64,000 nucleotides of DNA from Pedobacter caeni (GCF_900129215.1 NZ_FQUQ01000002.1:992001-1056000), one strand, 5' to 3'; shown: positions 1-9,298, numbered from the stretch's first letter. A program made the numbers and translations. Notes: generated from the letters alone by a model not told the origin.

Positions 1-1
1 G

Positions 2-673
2 AAAAAGCTAAGCCTCGGACTGGTCGGACATAGTGAAGGTGGGATGATCGCACCAATCGTTGCCGCCAGAAACAAAGCGGTTAAGTTTATGGTATTACTT
101 GCCGGACCTGGTATTGCTTCCAGTCAGGTGATGAGGCAACAAAGTGAGGATATGAAGAAAGTAACGCAAAATTCTGATGATACCATTGTGATGGGTGCTT
201 ATATCAACGGAGTCGTGTTTTCTGCTATTCTGGACAACCCCGACTCGTCTACTGAAGTCCTGCAGCATAAGATAGATAGTGCTTTTAATAAAGGATTGGC
301 AGCCTATCTGAAAAATAACGACCGTACTTTAGCTGATGCTATGATTGCCAAAGCTTCCAAACGTGCTCTGGGGCCATGGTTCCGTTATTTTGCGAAGTTT
401 AATGCTGCGGATTATATTGCCAAAGTAAAATGTCCTACACTGGCGTTAAATGGCACACTGGATCTGCAGGTAAAATCGGAGCCTAATTTGGCGGGTATAA
501 AATCGGCACTCGAAAAGGCTGGAAACAAGCATTTTGAAATTGTGCCTATGCCTAACCTAAATCACTTTTTCCAAAAAGCAGTTACTGGTAGTTTTGAAGA
601 ATATGCCGTGCTGACGGAGACTTTCAATCCTGAGGCATTAACTAAAGTGAGCACCTGGATCAACCGGTTATAG
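2..673 (+). CDS. alpha/beta hydrolase, C-terminal part (5' end outside window)
   Basis: The reading frame is open from base 2, so the gene begins before the window; about 223 residues are visible. The nucleophile elbow G-H-S-E-G-G lies at the very start (Ser codon 32-34), the form seen in acyl-peptide-hydrolase or BAAT-like esterases. A plausible acid lies in the GTLDLQV stretch and the catalytic His in NLNHFFQ near the C-terminus, so the visible triad is complete. Residues between them form a helical cap. Substrate cannot be told. Its stop codon shares one base with the GTG of the sensor kinase gene downstream, which suggests co-transcription with the two-component pair. Confidence 0.85.
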   Translation, partial: KKLSLGLVGHSEGGMIAPIVAARNKAVKFMVLLAGPGIASSQVMRQQSEDMKKVTQNSDDTIVMGAYINGVVFSAILDNPDSSTEVLQHKIDSAFNKGLAAYLKNNDRTLADAMIAKASKRALGPWFRYFAKFNAADYIAKVKCPTLALNGTLDLQVKSEPNLAGIKSALEKAGNKHFEIVPMPNLNHFFQKAVTGSFEEYAVLTETFNPEALTKVSTWINRL

Positions 674-1716
674 TGAAGGGAAAAGAGCCTTCCTGGTTTT
701 GGATACTTCAGATCAGCGCCTGGATATTAATCGGCTTTATGAATTTTATGCTGCAATACTTTACCACGGATTTACCCCGTGCGGTAGTGTGGCGAAACTT
801 CATTTCCATTGGCATCGGGGGCTTTATCCTCACCACCTTATACCGCTATTATTTAAAGAGAAAAAAAATCGCCTTTAACCTGTCCATGAAATCATTCATT
901 GGCAATCTCCTGATTGCTACGGTACTGCTTTCCCTGATGTGGCTTGGTTTGATGGCGCTCATCTTCTTCTCTTTTGCGGATCAGTATCGTTTCAGTTTCA
1001 GAAATATTCTACATAATCTCTTCCCCACAACGGCAATCCTGCTGATCTGGACGCTGTGTTATCTTGGTTATCATTTGATGAGAAAATATCACCATCAGGA
1101 AATTGAAAAGTGGAAAATGGAAGCCGAGATCAAAAATATCCAGTTGGAGAATCTAAAAGCACAGGTGAATCCTCATTTTATTTTCAATGCACTCAATAAT
1201 ATCCGGGCATTGATTCTGGAAGATCATCAGCTGGCAAGGCAGATGCTGACCAAGTTTTCTGAAGTCCTCCGTTATGCCTTGCAGCATGCAGAGGATATCG
1301 AGATTACCATTGCCGAAGAGATTGGTATTCTGAGGCAGTACCTCGAACTTGTAAAAATACAGTATGAAGAAAGGTTAACTTTTAGCATCTCTGCAGATGA
1401 AACACTTTTGCAGCAAAAGATTCCTCCCATGGTGTTACAACTACTGGTAGAAAATGCAGTCAAACATGGGATTTCCTCCAGCGTTGAAGGAGGGAGAATT
1501 GATGTTCAGGTGGGTATGCTGAATCAGGAAATTCTTTTAACGGTTAGAAATACAGGTTCATTAAAACGTAAAGAGGAGCTGGAAGATAACCTCGGACTGG
1601 GAATTAAAAATATCATTGAACGTTTGGGGCTGATCTATGGCGATCGGGCGGGAATTTCCATTACAGAGGAATCCCCTGAGGTTGTTGTGGTCATCAATAT
1701 AAAAAGAAGTACATGA
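673..1716 (+). CDS. LytS/YehU-type sensor histidine kinase
   Basis: A 347-residue inner-membrane kinase. Four hydrophobic segments (about residues 8-28, 40-58, 75-100, 112-135) are followed by a short coil and the His_kinase domain (PF06580 type) with the phospho-acceptor His168 in NPHFIFNALNNI. The HATPase region has the N-box LLVENAVKHG and a glycine loop near NLGLGIKNI. The start is GTG, overlapping the stop of the upstream hydrolase by one base, and the 3' end overlaps the response-regulator ATG by four bases (ATGA). Such kinases phosphorylate the LytTR regulator encoded next to them. The signal sensed is unknown; no periplasmic sensor domain is present. Confidence 0.93.
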   Translation: MKGKEPSWFWILQISAWILIGFMNFMLQYFTTDLPRAVVWRNFISIGIGGFILTTLYRYYLKRKKIAFNLSMKSFIGNLLIATVLLSLMWLGLMALIFFSFADQYRFSFRNILHNLFPTTAILLIWTLCYLGYHLMRKYHHQEIEKWKMEAEIKNIQLENLKAQVNPHFIFNALNNIRALILEDHQLARQMLTKFSEVLRYALQHAEDIEITIAEEIGILRQYLELVKIQYEERLTFSISADETLLQQKIPPMVLQLLVENAVKHGISSSVEGGRIDVQVGMLNQEILLTVRNTGSLKRKEELEDNLGLGIKNIIERLGLIYGDRAGISITEESPEVVVVINIKRST

Positions 1717-2432
1717 TCAAAGCGATAATTATAGAGGACTCCAGGCTTGCCCGTATTGAGCTGAATGAGCTGTTGAAAGACTTTCCGGAGATCGGATTGA
1801 TCGGAGAAGCAGGGAACGCAGAGGAGGCGATTGAAATGATCAGAGATTTAAACCCTGATCTGATCTTTTTGGACATCCATCTTCCCGGAAAAAACGGATT
1901 TGAGATTCTTCAGGGACTGGACAAGGTTCCAATGGTGATATTTACCACTGCTTATGATCAATACGCCCTTCAGGCCTTTGAATATAATACAATGGACTAT
2001 TTGCTGAAACCCATCGCTCCCGAAAGGCTGGGGCAGGCCATTGCAAAAGTGATGTCTCAGCTAACCAAGGTCAGGCTTACCTTAAAAAGGGATAAGCTGG
2101 GCCTGAACGACCGGATTTTTTTGAAAGATGGAGCTAAATGTTGGTTTGTCACTTTAAATGATGTACGTTTTTTTGAATCGAAAGGGAACTATACGCAAGT
2201 TCATTTTGAAAACAACAGTCCGCTGGTGCTGCGCTCTTTGCAGCAGATAGAAGATACACTGGATGATCAGCAGTTTATCCGGGTAAACCGTCAGCAGATG
2301 GTGAACGTCCGGTTTATTGTTGATGTGGTGGAATGGTTTAGCGGAAGCCTTAAGCTGAAACTGAGCAGCGGGGAGACAATTGAAGTTTCCCGCAGACAGG
2401 TACATCGGATCAAAGAACTTTTCAGCTTGTAA
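1713..2432 (+). CDS. LytTR-family response regulator
   Basis: A 239-residue two-domain regulator. The receiver (residues 1-120) has the acidic pocket IIIED, phospho-acceptor Asp54 in IFLDIHLPG, the conserved Thr in FTTAY and Lys in LLKPI. The C-terminal LytTR DNA-binding domain (about 135-237) carries the hallmark ESKGNYTQVHF and RVNRQQMVN stretches. It is translationally coupled to the kinase through an ATGA overlap and is its likely partner. Targets are usually direct repeats upstream of promoters; none was identified here. Confidence 0.95.
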   Translation: MIKAIIIEDSRLARIELNELLKDFPEIGLIGEAGNAEEAIEMIRDLNPDLIFLDIHLPGKNGFEILQGLDKVPMVIFTTAYDQYALQAFEYNTMDYLLKPIAPERLGQAIAKVMSQLTKVRLTLKRDKLGLNDRIFLKDGAKCWFVTLNDVRFFESKGNYTQVHFENNSPLVLRSLQQIEDTLDDQQFIRVNRQQMVNVRFIVDVVEWFSGSLKLKLSSGETIEVSRRQVHRIKELFSL

Positions 2433-2530
2433 ACGGAAGGGCTTTTTGGGATTAACGGAAGGTGATTCTGAAAATTTGTTGTTAATTTACGCTTGAAGAT
2501 GGATGCTTAGCCTTGTTCGGTACTTGTCAA

Positions 2531-3463
2531 ATGAAAGAAACAGAAAAAAAACCGGTCTTTAATTCCTTGTTAACGCAATACCTTCATTTTGGATTGCCTG
2601 TAGATCAGATTGATGAAAAAACTGACTTCACCATTCATAACTTACAGGATATTCACCTGGACCTTCCTTTTAAATCTCCGGTATACCGGGCCAACTTTTT
2701 CTCTTTTGTATTCGTGAAAGAAGCCTATGGAAAATATACGACCGACGATCTTATTTTTAATACCATCCCGGGAACGATTTATTTTACCAATCCCGGTCAT
2801 TATAAATCCCACGAATGGGAACAGCTCAGTGAAGTTTGCCTGATCACGCTGAGCGAATCATTTCTAAAAGAAAATGTACATCCGGATGTGTTTGAGGAGT
2901 TTCCCTTTTTACTTGCCGAAACGGTGCTGCCCAGGGTACTGAGCCCGGAATCCTTCTCCGAATTTGAGCAGTTGTATCTGCAGATCCGGAAAGAATATTT
3001 TGGCAGTTCCCCCTATAGAAACCGAATGATTGGCAATCTGTTTGTGGTCTTGCTCCTGAAAATAAAAGAATATTTCTGGAAGGATTATAATCCAATTTAT
3101 GAGGGAAACCGAAGTTCTCAGATTGTAAAAAGTTTCAAACAGACGCTCGAAAAACACTATCGGGATTTAAGTACAGGTAAGGTTATTCAGGCATTTCGGG
3201 TTCAGGAGTATGCCGATGCACAAAACCTGCATCCTAACTATTTGAGCAACGTAGTGAAAAGTAAAACAGGAAAAGCCATTGGTACCTGGATTGCCGAAAA
3301 AACAATTGCTGAGGCAAAATCATTATTGCAGCACTCCGCAATTTCGATCAAGGAGATGGCCTTTCTTCTGGGCTTTTCGGAGTATGCACACTTCAGTAAT
3401 TACTTTAAAAAACATACCGGACTTTCACCGGTATCGTACCGTAAGGAGCAGCATCGCGTTTAG
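2531..3463 (+). CDS. AraC-family transcriptional regulator
   Basis: Residues 1-190 form a cupin-like ligand-binding half (FKSPVYRANFFSFVFVKEA...); the last 100 residues are a double helix-turn-helix of the AraC type (LHPNYLSNVVKSKTGKA, then IKEMAFLLGFSEYAHFSNYF and the terminal P-x-x-Y-R). The frame is open from a TTG at 2513, but the ATG at 2531 gives the usual N-terminus and is preferred (310 residues). It stands alone, 98 bp after the LytTR gene and 139 bp before the DUF302 gene, and may control either side. Effector unknown. Confidence 0.92.
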   Translation: MKETEKKPVFNSLLTQYLHFGLPVDQIDEKTDFTIHNLQDIHLDLPFKSPVYRANFFSFVFVKEAYGKYTTDDLIFNTIPGTIYFTNPGHYKSHEWEQLSEVCLITLSESFLKENVHPDVFEEFPFLLAETVLPRVLSPESFSEFEQLYLQIRKEYFGSSPYRNRMIGNLFVVLLLKIKEYFWKDYNPIYEGNRSSQIVKSFKQTLEKHYRDLSTGKVIQAFRVQEYADAQNLHPNYLSNVVKSKTGKAIGTWIAEKTIAEAKSLLQHSAISIKEMAFLLGFSEYAHFSNYFKKHTGLSPVSYRKEQHRV

Positions 3464-3549
3464 ACCTTAGAGATTTGTATGACATGCTGTATGATCTGTA
3501 TTTTGCGCCCGGTTTTTTTATCATCAAATGGCCTGTCAAAGTCCTGATC

Positions 3550-3595
3550 ATGAAGATGAAAATATTGTTTTTTCTCTAATATTGTTGATCTTCAT
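3550..3595 (+). repeat. imperfect inverted repeat in the leader of the DUF302 gene
   Basis: ATGAAGAT (3550-3557) pairs with ATCTTCAT (3588-3595), and an inner AATATT pairs with AATATT, leaving a T-rich loop. It ends eight bases before the preferred ATG at 3603. It could be a hairpin in the mRNA leader or an operator. No U-tract follows, so it is not a terminator. Confidence 0.4.
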
Positions 3596-3602
3596 ACCTG
3601 AA

Positions 3603-4112
3603 ATGAATAAAAAGACCGGATTATTATTACTTGCTATATTTATTATACAGCTCTCATTTGCTCAGGACAGTCAAAAGGCTGTGCCTGGAGTAAAAACTGA
3701 AGAAAAACGATCTAAAGGAATAGTCAGTGTTCAAAGCCATTATTCCGTTAAAGAAAGCATGGATCGGTTGGTTTCGATTGTGGAATCAAAAGGAATGACG
3801 GTTTTTCTGAGAATGGACCATGCAAAAAATGCGGAAAAAGATGGTTTGGCACTGAGGCCAACCGAGCTGTTGTTCTTCGGAAATCCAAAAGCGGGAACCA
3901 TATTGATGCAGGACCAGCAAATTTCTGGACTTGATTTACCTTTAAAAGTATTGGTTTGGGAAGATGAGACAGGTAAGGTTTGGCTGAATTACAATGATGT
4001 CAACTGGATTGCAGAAAGACATGGATTAACAGAGAAGAGTAAAGGCATTAAAAAAACGATGGAATCAGTAATGGCCGCGGTAGTGAATGCCGCTGCAAAA
4101 ACGAATCTATAG
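3603..4112 (+). CDS. secreted DUF302 domain protein
   Basis: The preferred ATG at 3603 gives a 169-residue protein with a clean signal peptide (MNKKTGLLLLAIFIIQLSFA, cleaved near AQ), so it acts outside the cytoplasmic membrane. The 60-residue upstream extension of the open frame is not hydrophobic in a useful way and is rejected. Residues 38-150 match the DUF302 fold: YSVKESMDRLVSIVESKGM, followed by FFGNPKAGT and LPLKVLVWED, the two most conserved patches of that family. Function of DUF302 is unresolved. Short spacing (30 bp) to the next gene suggests one transcript. Confidence 0.85.
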   Translation: MNKKTGLLLLAIFIIQLSFAQDSQKAVPGVKTEEKRSKGIVSVQSHYSVKESMDRLVSIVESKGMTVFLRMDHAKNAEKDGLALRPTELLFFGNPKAGTILMQDQQISGLDLPLKVLVWEDETGKVWLNYNDVNWIAERHGLTEKSKGIKKTMESVMAAVVNAAAKTNL

Positions 4113-4142
4113 CAAACGATATTTACCAGACAGCAGACCGGA

Positions 4143-4700
4143 ATGGAATACGAGTATATTTCTGTAACAAATAAACGGGCTTTTGCCATTTTGGAAGATG
4201 CGGGAATCCGGTATTCTTTACAGAAAGCGGGAGCAGAGGAACAACATTATTATCGCTATGAAGAGATCAGAGGGGTCAAGCTGTTTGTTGCAGAAGCGAA
4301 TTGGTACAGCATCGTCATTAGTTTTTCCAATAGCGCTAAGCTTCAGCTCAAGAGTGTCAGCCGCGATCCCCTTAAAAGTAATAAACTGGTTCAGAAAATG
4401 AATTCCCAGGACCTGGATTACCGGAATTGGGTACTTGGTTTACATGATCGATTGATCTCTAAGGGGCTTAGTCATTCGATAAAGTTTAGTCAGGGGAGGA
4501 GCTTTGTGTTCATTGGACTGATCATATTGATGGCATTTGTAGTGCTGGCTTTTCTGGCTGCATTGGCAATAAGCCAATACGGTCTTGCGGTCATGATGGC
4601 CTCAGGTTTATTATTTCTCTTTTTATATGCCAGACATGTTGGCTTTGTTAAACCTTATGATCCGACCGTATTGCCTGAGCGTTATCTTCCTGTAGTATAA
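4143..4700 (+). CDS. hypothetical membrane-anchored protein
   Basis: Not recognised. The 185-residue protein has a soluble N-terminal part of about 115 residues (starting MEYEYISVTNKRAFAILEDA, mixed alpha/beta character, reminiscent of a PH-like sheet region but without a firm match) followed by two hydrophobic segments (about 118-142 and 146-164) and a short tail ending PERYLPVV. The topology suggests a cytoplasmic domain tethered to the inner membrane. It follows the DUF302 gene by 30 bp. A weak TTTCCC/GGGAAA hairpin lies at 4722-4738 after the gene. Confidence 0.7.
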   Translation: MEYEYISVTNKRAFAILEDAGIRYSLQKAGAEEQHYYRYEEIRGVKLFVAEANWYSIVISFSNSAKLQLKSVSRDPLKSNKLVQKMNSQDLDYRNWVLGLHDRLISKGLSHSIKFSQGRSFVFIGLIILMAFVVLAFLAALAISQYGLAVMMASGLLFLFLYARHVGFVKPYDPTVLPERYLPVV

Positions 4701-4764
4701 CTGCCTTTTTGTATTATTTTCTTTCCCTTAAAGGGAAAATCGTTTAAATATTTTTATATTTATT

Positions 4765-5940
4765 ATGATGGAAAATTCAGTTGTTCAGCCTGTTAAGCCT
4801 AAGGAGAGGATTGTTATTGTAGACATTCTGCGGGCATGGGCATTGCTTGGAGTAGCAATTGGTAATTACGTGGATTACTTTGGGCTTGGAAAAGAAGTAA
4901 AACATGCGCCTGATAAAGTCTCAGATATTTTAATGCTGGTCAATAAATACTTTTTTGCTGCAAAATCCTGGACATTGCTCAGCGTACTGTTTGGTTATGG
5001 TTTTGCGATTTTAATGAACAACATTGCAAAAAAAGGCAAAAATCCAATCTTATTTTTTTCTAAACGAATGTTCTGGCTATTCGTTCTTGCCTTCATCAAT
5101 TCTGCCTTCTGGTTTGGTGACATTTTAAAAGACTACGCGATTCTGGGTTTGCTATTGCTGGTGTTTTACAAGGCTTCCGCTAAAATGGCCTTCAGGACAA
5201 GTCTGGTTTTACTCCTTATCCTTCCCTTTATTGCAGCTTACCTGGCCTCCCTGAATAATTATGATTTCCAGAAAGAGATGGAGAAAATTTTGCCGCTCTT
5301 TTACAGCCATAACTGGATTGATATTTTTGTGATGAACCTTAAAGGAACCTATTTTCTGGAGATGATCAACCCTCAATATGCAATATCTGTACGGATCATG
5401 ATGTTCGCCTGTATGTTACTGGGCTTCGCAGCCCAGCGCGTTGGTTTCTTTGATCATCTGACAGCGTTTAAAAAGCAATTGATCACCTTGTTTTGGGTAA
5501 GTCTTGCTGCTGCAATTGTCTTAAATGTTGGGACAAAGATTGCGGTCGCACAAGAGTTTACTTTACTGAAATTCTTTAAACCGGGGTATTGGACCATTTT
5601 ATGTACCATGCTGAGTATCATGTCTGGTATCTGCTGGCTTTACATCAGCGGTAAACTGAAGGCTGTTTTTAATGGGTTACAGTTTATGGGTAAACTAACC
5701 CTGACGAATTATATGGCACAAAACGTGATTGCAACATTACTGTTCTTAAATGTTGGATTGGGATTGTTTAATACTCAACCCTATTGGTTTTATGCATTAA
5801 TGGCCGTATTGGTTTTTGCCTCACAGATATTGATCAGCAAATGCTGGCTGAGCTATTTTAATTACGGCCCCGTAGAATGGGTATGGCGACAGTTAAGCTA
5901 TGGTCAGCATCTGCCACTCAGAAAACAAAAAAATCAGTAA
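4765..5940 (+). CDS. DUF418 (YeiB-like) integral membrane protein
   Basis: A 391-residue polytopic protein with eight to ten hydrophobic segments. The N-terminus IVIVDILRAWALLGVAIGNY is the characteristic R-x-x-A-L-L-G start of the DUF418/YeiB group, and the last 160 residues match the DUF418 block (GKLTLTNYMAQN and the terminal YGPVEWVWRQLSYG). Related proteins resemble acyltransferase-3 membrane enzymes, but no activity is established. Two ATGs in a row occur at the start (4765, 4768). Its 3' end is followed after 25 bp by the VOC-protein gene, so the two may be co-transcribed. Confidence 0.9.
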   Translation: MMENSVVQPVKPKERIVIVDILRAWALLGVAIGNYVDYFGLGKEVKHAPDKVSDILMLVNKYFFAAKSWTLLSVLFGYGFAILMNNIAKKGKNPILFFSKRMFWLFVLAFINSAFWFGDILKDYAILGLLLLVFYKASAKMAFRTSLVLLLILPFIAAYLASLNNYDFQKEMEKILPLFYSHNWIDIFVMNLKGTYFLEMINPQYAISVRIMMFACMLLGFAAQRVGFFDHLTAFKKQLITLFWVSLAAAIVLNVGTKIAVAQEFTLLKFFKPGYWTILCTMLSIMSGICWLYISGKLKAVFNGLQFMGKLTLTNYMAQNVIATLLFLNVGLGLFNTQPYWFYALMAVLVFASQILISKCWLSYFNYGPVEWVWRQLSYGQHLPLRKQKNQ

Positions 5941-5965
5941 GAATAAATCAATCTCTAAAAATATT

Positions 5966-6340
5966 ATGTCTGTTGTCATTCCTATTATCCGGATTTTTGA
6001 TTCCCATAAGGCGCTCGAATTTTATATCAACTGGCTTGGTTTTAAGATAGATTGGGAACATAAGCCCGATCATACGCCAATCTATATGCAGATTTCCCTG
6101 CGTGATGTAATTCTTCATTTATCAGAACACCATGGTGATGCAAGTCCCGGAGCGCATGTCTCTATTGATGATTTTACAAGATTAAGGGAATTCCATCAGC
6201 AGCTCATTGATCAGAATTATAAGTATAACCGTCCGGGGTTGGAAGTGCCGGAATGGAACAGCAATGGAATTATGATGACGGTACATGACCCTTTTGGAAA
6301 CAGACTTACATTTTCGGAAGAAATGACAACCCTATCTTAG
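5966..6340 (+). CDS. VOC-superfamily glyoxalase/bleomycin-resistance-like protein
   Basis: The ATG at 5966 gives 124 residues, the normal length for a single-unit VOC protein; the longer open frame from 5900 runs inside the upstream gene. Hallmarks are the start IPIIRIFDSHKALEFYINWLGF, the IYMQISLRDVILHLSEH strand pair, and the closing DPFGNRLTFSE. This order is that of bleomycin-resistance (BRP) binding proteins, which sequester drug as dimers; other VOC proteins are metal-dependent isomerases or dioxygenases. The sequence alone does not settle which. It follows the DUF418 gene by 25 bp. Confidence 0.88.
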   Translation: MSVVIPIIRIFDSHKALEFYINWLGFKIDWEHKPDHTPIYMQISLRDVILHLSEHHGDASPGAHVSIDDFTRLREFHQQLIDQNYKYNRPGLEVPEWNSNGIMMTVHDPFGNRLTFSEEMTTLS

Positions 6341-6448
6341 GGGTGATTTTCTGTGTTTTTCTATGAATTAAGTAGATGACTGGAAAAACAGGGCTTAGAA
6401 TTCGTTTTTAATTATACATTTGAATACGAACTATAACCTGTTATTTAA

Positions 6449-7675
6449 ATGAAACTTAGTACCCTACCTAGACTATCTTTTCCGTTTTTATTTTCTTTCT
6501 TCGCAATAAGCAGTCAGGCCCAAACCAAGGACAGTCTGTCTTTAAATAGCCTGATTAAGAAAAACACTTTCAATTATAATAATGGCGAATTCAAAGGGCC
6601 AGGTTGGGATATACTGAAAAAGGAAATACAAAAAGTTCAATTTTTAATGATTGGTGAGCAGCATGGTGAAGCCGAAATACCTGTCTTTACGGGAAAAGTC
6701 GCTGAGATCCTTAAGCCCAAGGCCTTTGTGGTAGAAATTGATCCATATTCTGCAAAACGACTGAAAAAAGTTACAGCGAATCTGGCGGGAGATACTGAAC
6801 ACTTTCGGAAGTGGCCATATGATTTGTCTTTTTTTAGCTGGGATGCGGAAATGAAGCTGGCAAGAAAACTGATTGCTGATAAAGTTGACATCTGGGGACT
6901 AAATGAAATTGCCTTTATGTCTAATGGATTATTTTTCGAAGAACTATCCGCAGTTTCTAAAATACCAGCCAACAAGAAACTGGCGATACAAAAATCTATT
7001 GAGTATGGAAATCATGATCGGCTACTTTATACTGATATCATAAAAAACTGGACGAACCTGAGTTACTATAAAATGACTCCCGGATCTATCGACACCCTGC
7101 TGTATACCTTTAGGAATGACAATAGTCAGAGTAAAAGGATGTTACTTGATTTGAAGGCTAGTCGTCCTATGTTGGATGGGAATCATGAAGTGCGCCTAAA
7201 CTTGATGAAAAAGAATATGATGAACTATGTTTCATCTTACATTGGAAAGGACTCGATCAATATTCCTAACCTGTTGTTTAAATTTGGAGCAAATCATGTT
7301 GCACGTACCAATGATGTAAATGGATATTTTGAAATAGGTAATCTTGCAGATCATCTTGCCGCTGCTGCGGGAAAGAAAACGTTGCATATCCTGATTTTTG
7401 GTAAAAACGGCACATGGAATGACATGAGATCAATTGATAATAGCATTTCAGTGAAGCCTTATAATGTAAAGGAAGATCCGGATCTTAAGGTATTTAAATC
7501 ATTCTATGATCAGGTGAACGATCAGGAATGGGCTGTTTTTGATTTGCGACCTATAGGCAGAGCGATAGAAAATGGAAAACTAAAAGAAATTGATTCCAGA
7601 GTGAGTGATTTTGTGAAAAGTTTTGACTTGATGGTATTATTTGGAACAGTAACAGGGAGTAAATTCATTCAATAG
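6449..7675 (+). CDS. secreted GEQHG-motif protein (ChaN/EreA/TIKI-like fold)
   Basis: A 408-residue protein with signal peptide (FPFLFSFFAISSQAQ). After it comes FLMIGEQHGEAEIP, the G-E-x-H-G signature shared by the ChaN, erythromycin-esterase-like and TIKI/TraB families, followed by an acidic VVEIDPYSAKRL strand. A late KFGANHVAR stretch supplies a second His, as in that superfamily. Some relatives are metalloproteases or haem-uptake lipoproteins, others esterases; I cannot choose. It is a single gene bounded downstream by a strong terminator hairpin (7718-7760). Confidence 0.65.
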   Translation: MKLSTLPRLSFPFLFSFFAISSQAQTKDSLSLNSLIKKNTFNYNNGEFKGPGWDILKKEIQKVQFLMIGEQHGEAEIPVFTGKVAEILKPKAFVVEIDPYSAKRLKKVTANLAGDTEHFRKWPYDLSFFSWDAEMKLARKLIADKVDIWGLNEIAFMSNGLFFEELSAVSKIPANKKLAIQKSIEYGNHDRLLYTDIIKNWTNLSYYKMTPGSIDTLLYTFRNDNSQSKRMLLDLKASRPMLDGNHEVRLNLMKKNMMNYVSSYIGKDSINIPNLLFKFGANHVARTNDVNGYFEIGNLADHLAAAAGKKTLHILIFGKNGTWNDMRSIDNSISVKPYNVKEDPDLKVFKSFYDQVNDQEWAVFDLRPIGRAIENGKLKEIDSRVSDFVKSFDLMVLFGTVTGSKFIQ

Positions 7676-7717
7676 ATTCTTACTTATCGTGCAGGGAGAC
7701 TGAGGTTTCTGAACATT

Positions 7718-7760
7718 AAAAAGGGCCTGATTACTTAAAAAAAGTAATCAGGCCCTTTTT
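7718..7760 (+). terminator. strong intrinsic terminator
   Basis: A perfect 19-bp stem (arms 7718-7736 and 7742-7760, starting AAAAAGGGCCTGATTACTT) with a five-A loop and flanking A and T runs. It can act in either direction. It closes the secreted GEQHG protein gene and isolates the unknown cassette that follows. Confidence 0.93.
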
Positions 7761-7882
7761 ACATCATCGGTTTTTGTATATGTTTTGTATACGCCTCCAC
7801 CTAAAATGTAGGCGTTCTGTAGGAAGGATACATTTGGAGAAAGAGCGGATAAGGTTGCAATTTTGTTTCATACCATCAAACT

Positions 7883-8401
7883 ATGAAATACAGATTAATT
7901 TTATTGTTTTTTTTATCCATAAGTATGAGTTGCAATCTCATACACCGGCCAGAAGAATACTTTGATAAAGCAGCTTTAAATACCAATATGATTTCACGAT
8001 TTGGTGGAAGTTATTTCCACACTTATCAGAAATATATCAAAGGTGGAGGGAACAATGCCAGTTTCAATTCCTGTGAAAAATACCTGCAAAACTATTCCAT
8101 CGCATCCGCAGAGCGAGATCTGGAGAAAGTAAAAGGGCTTTATCCCGGAACTGAAGCTAAACCGATGATTGACGCTTCTATAGACCTTTACACTTTTGTC
8201 TTACAAAGCTACAAGACAGACCATTTGGAAATCGCCAGAATGATAGACAAGAATGTTGCTGCCGAATCGATTAATCAAGCCATTCGGACTCTTGACGAAA
8301 AGAGCTATGCCAATTTCGCTGAGAAATATGATAAGCTATGGAACATCGCCAAAACCTATGCTAAAGACAATGGTATACAAGTAAAGGAAATGCCTTTTTA
8401 A
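7883..8401 (+). CDS. hypothetical lipoprotein
   Basis: Not recognised. The 172-residue product begins MKYRLILLFFLSISMSCN, a lipoprotein signal with the lipidated Cys17 in a Bacteroidota-style lipobox (S-M-S-C). The mature part is mostly helical (many charged heptads such as ASAERDLEKVKGLYPG and INQAIRTLDEKSYANFAEKY) and lacks other cysteines apart from CEKYL. It is the first of four closely spaced small genes (gaps 17, 20 and 17 bp) that look like one operon of envelope proteins. Confidence 0.75.
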   Translation: MKYRLILLFFLSISMSCNLIHRPEEYFDKAALNTNMISRFGGSYFHTYQKYIKGGGNNASFNSCEKYLQNYSIASAERDLEKVKGLYPGTEAKPMIDASIDLYTFVLQSYKTDHLEIARMIDKNVAAESINQAIRTLDEKSYANFAEKYDKLWNIAKTYAKDNGIQVKEMPF

Positions 8402-8418
8402 CTTAAAAAAATACAGAA

Positions 8419-8883
8419 ATGCAAACATTAAAATACTTTGAGCAAGAAGGGGGTATCTATCATTTAAAAGTACAAAAAGGCCTTTTTTACACTATTTCCG
8501 TATTGGGCTTTGGCGCGATGATCGCCACTTTGATATACGGAACCACTAAAGGCGCTTATATGGGTGCTGCTCTTTTGGCCTTTATAGTAGTAATGGGGAT
8601 TCTTCGCAGTACAGGTAAAATAAGTTTCGATACCCAAAGTCGTAAAATCCGCAAACAATCCTTTTTCTTTAGTTCTGAAATCACCTACAATTTTGATGAT
8701 TTTGACTATTTCCTGATCTCTAAACTTAAAAGTGCGTTTATCACAGTAGGCGTATCGGCTGTGCTGGTGATGTATGTAAACGGAAAAACGAAGAACATTT
8801 TACTCCGGCAAAGTTTCTTTACGGCCAGGCCTCTGCAAAGACTAAATGATGAATTAAGTTCGATTATGGGATTATCTGATTAA
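8419..8883 (+). CDS. hypothetical membrane protein
   Basis: Not recognised. 154 residues with two adjacent hydrophobic segments (about 22-42 YTISVLGFGAMIATLIYGTT and 47-62) and a soluble C-terminal beta-rich part (KISFDTQSRKIRKQS, ITYNFDDFDYFLIS, INVNGKTKNILL-like strands), which resembles small bacterial PH-like membrane proteins but no firm match can be claimed. Second gene of the 7883-9619 cassette, 17 bp after the lipoprotein gene. Confidence 0.72.
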   Translation: MQTLKYFEQEGGIYHLKVQKGLFYTISVLGFGAMIATLIYGTTKGAYMGAALLAFIVVMGILRSTGKISFDTQSRKIRKQSFFFSSEITYNFDDFDYFLISKLKSAFITVGVSAVLVMYVNGKTKNILLRQSFFTARPLQRLNDELSSIMGLSD

Positions 8884-8903
8884 CTTGAGTAAAAGAAAAA
8901 GAA

Positions 8904-9281
8904 ATGATCCGAGTAAACCGAAATCACCTGTATCTCAAAACGCTCCCTGTTTCTTCCATCCTTTGCCCTCTATGTGGAGCCAGTGGCAAAATGGAGATGG
9001 CTTTTTATCAGGTCCAGATCGAGACCGATAACATACACAATACAAGAAAGATCACAGCTTCAGTGAGCTGTAGCAATTGTAATAAGGATATTCCCAATAT
9101 ACGTTGGAACAATGGGCTGGATGAGTTTTACCGGACTGAGAAAAAGCAGATCAAGGTAATTACCTCTTTTAAGATTGGTACTAAAGGGAAGGTCTTGTTG
9201 TGGATAGCCGGCATATTTTTCGGTGCCATATTTATACTGCTCGCTGTACTTTACATTTATGGTCATATGAAATCCAAATAG
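8904..9281 (+). CDS. hypothetical zinc-ribbon protein with C-terminal membrane anchor
   Basis: Not recognised as a family. 125 residues: two Cys pairs, C-P-L-C-G (residues 22-26) and C-S-N-C-N (about 56-60), form a likely zinc ribbon; an hydrophobic segment near residues 98-120 (VLLWIAGIFFGAIFILLAVL) anchors the C-terminus. The region between the knuckles is beta-rich. Third gene of the cassette, 20 bp after its neighbour. Confidence 0.72.
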   Translation: MIRVNRNHLYLKTLPVSSILCPLCGASGKMEMAFYQVQIETDNIHNTRKITASVSCSNCNKDIPNIRWNNGLDEFYRTEKKQIKVITSFKIGTKGKVLLWIAGIFFGAIFILLAVLYIYGHMKSK

Positions 9282-9298
9282 ATCAATCATTTCAGCAT

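Noticed and set aside
7774..7965. 63-codon open frame after the terminator
   Set aside because: It overlaps the start of the better lipoprotein gene at 7883 in another frame and has no signal or motif.
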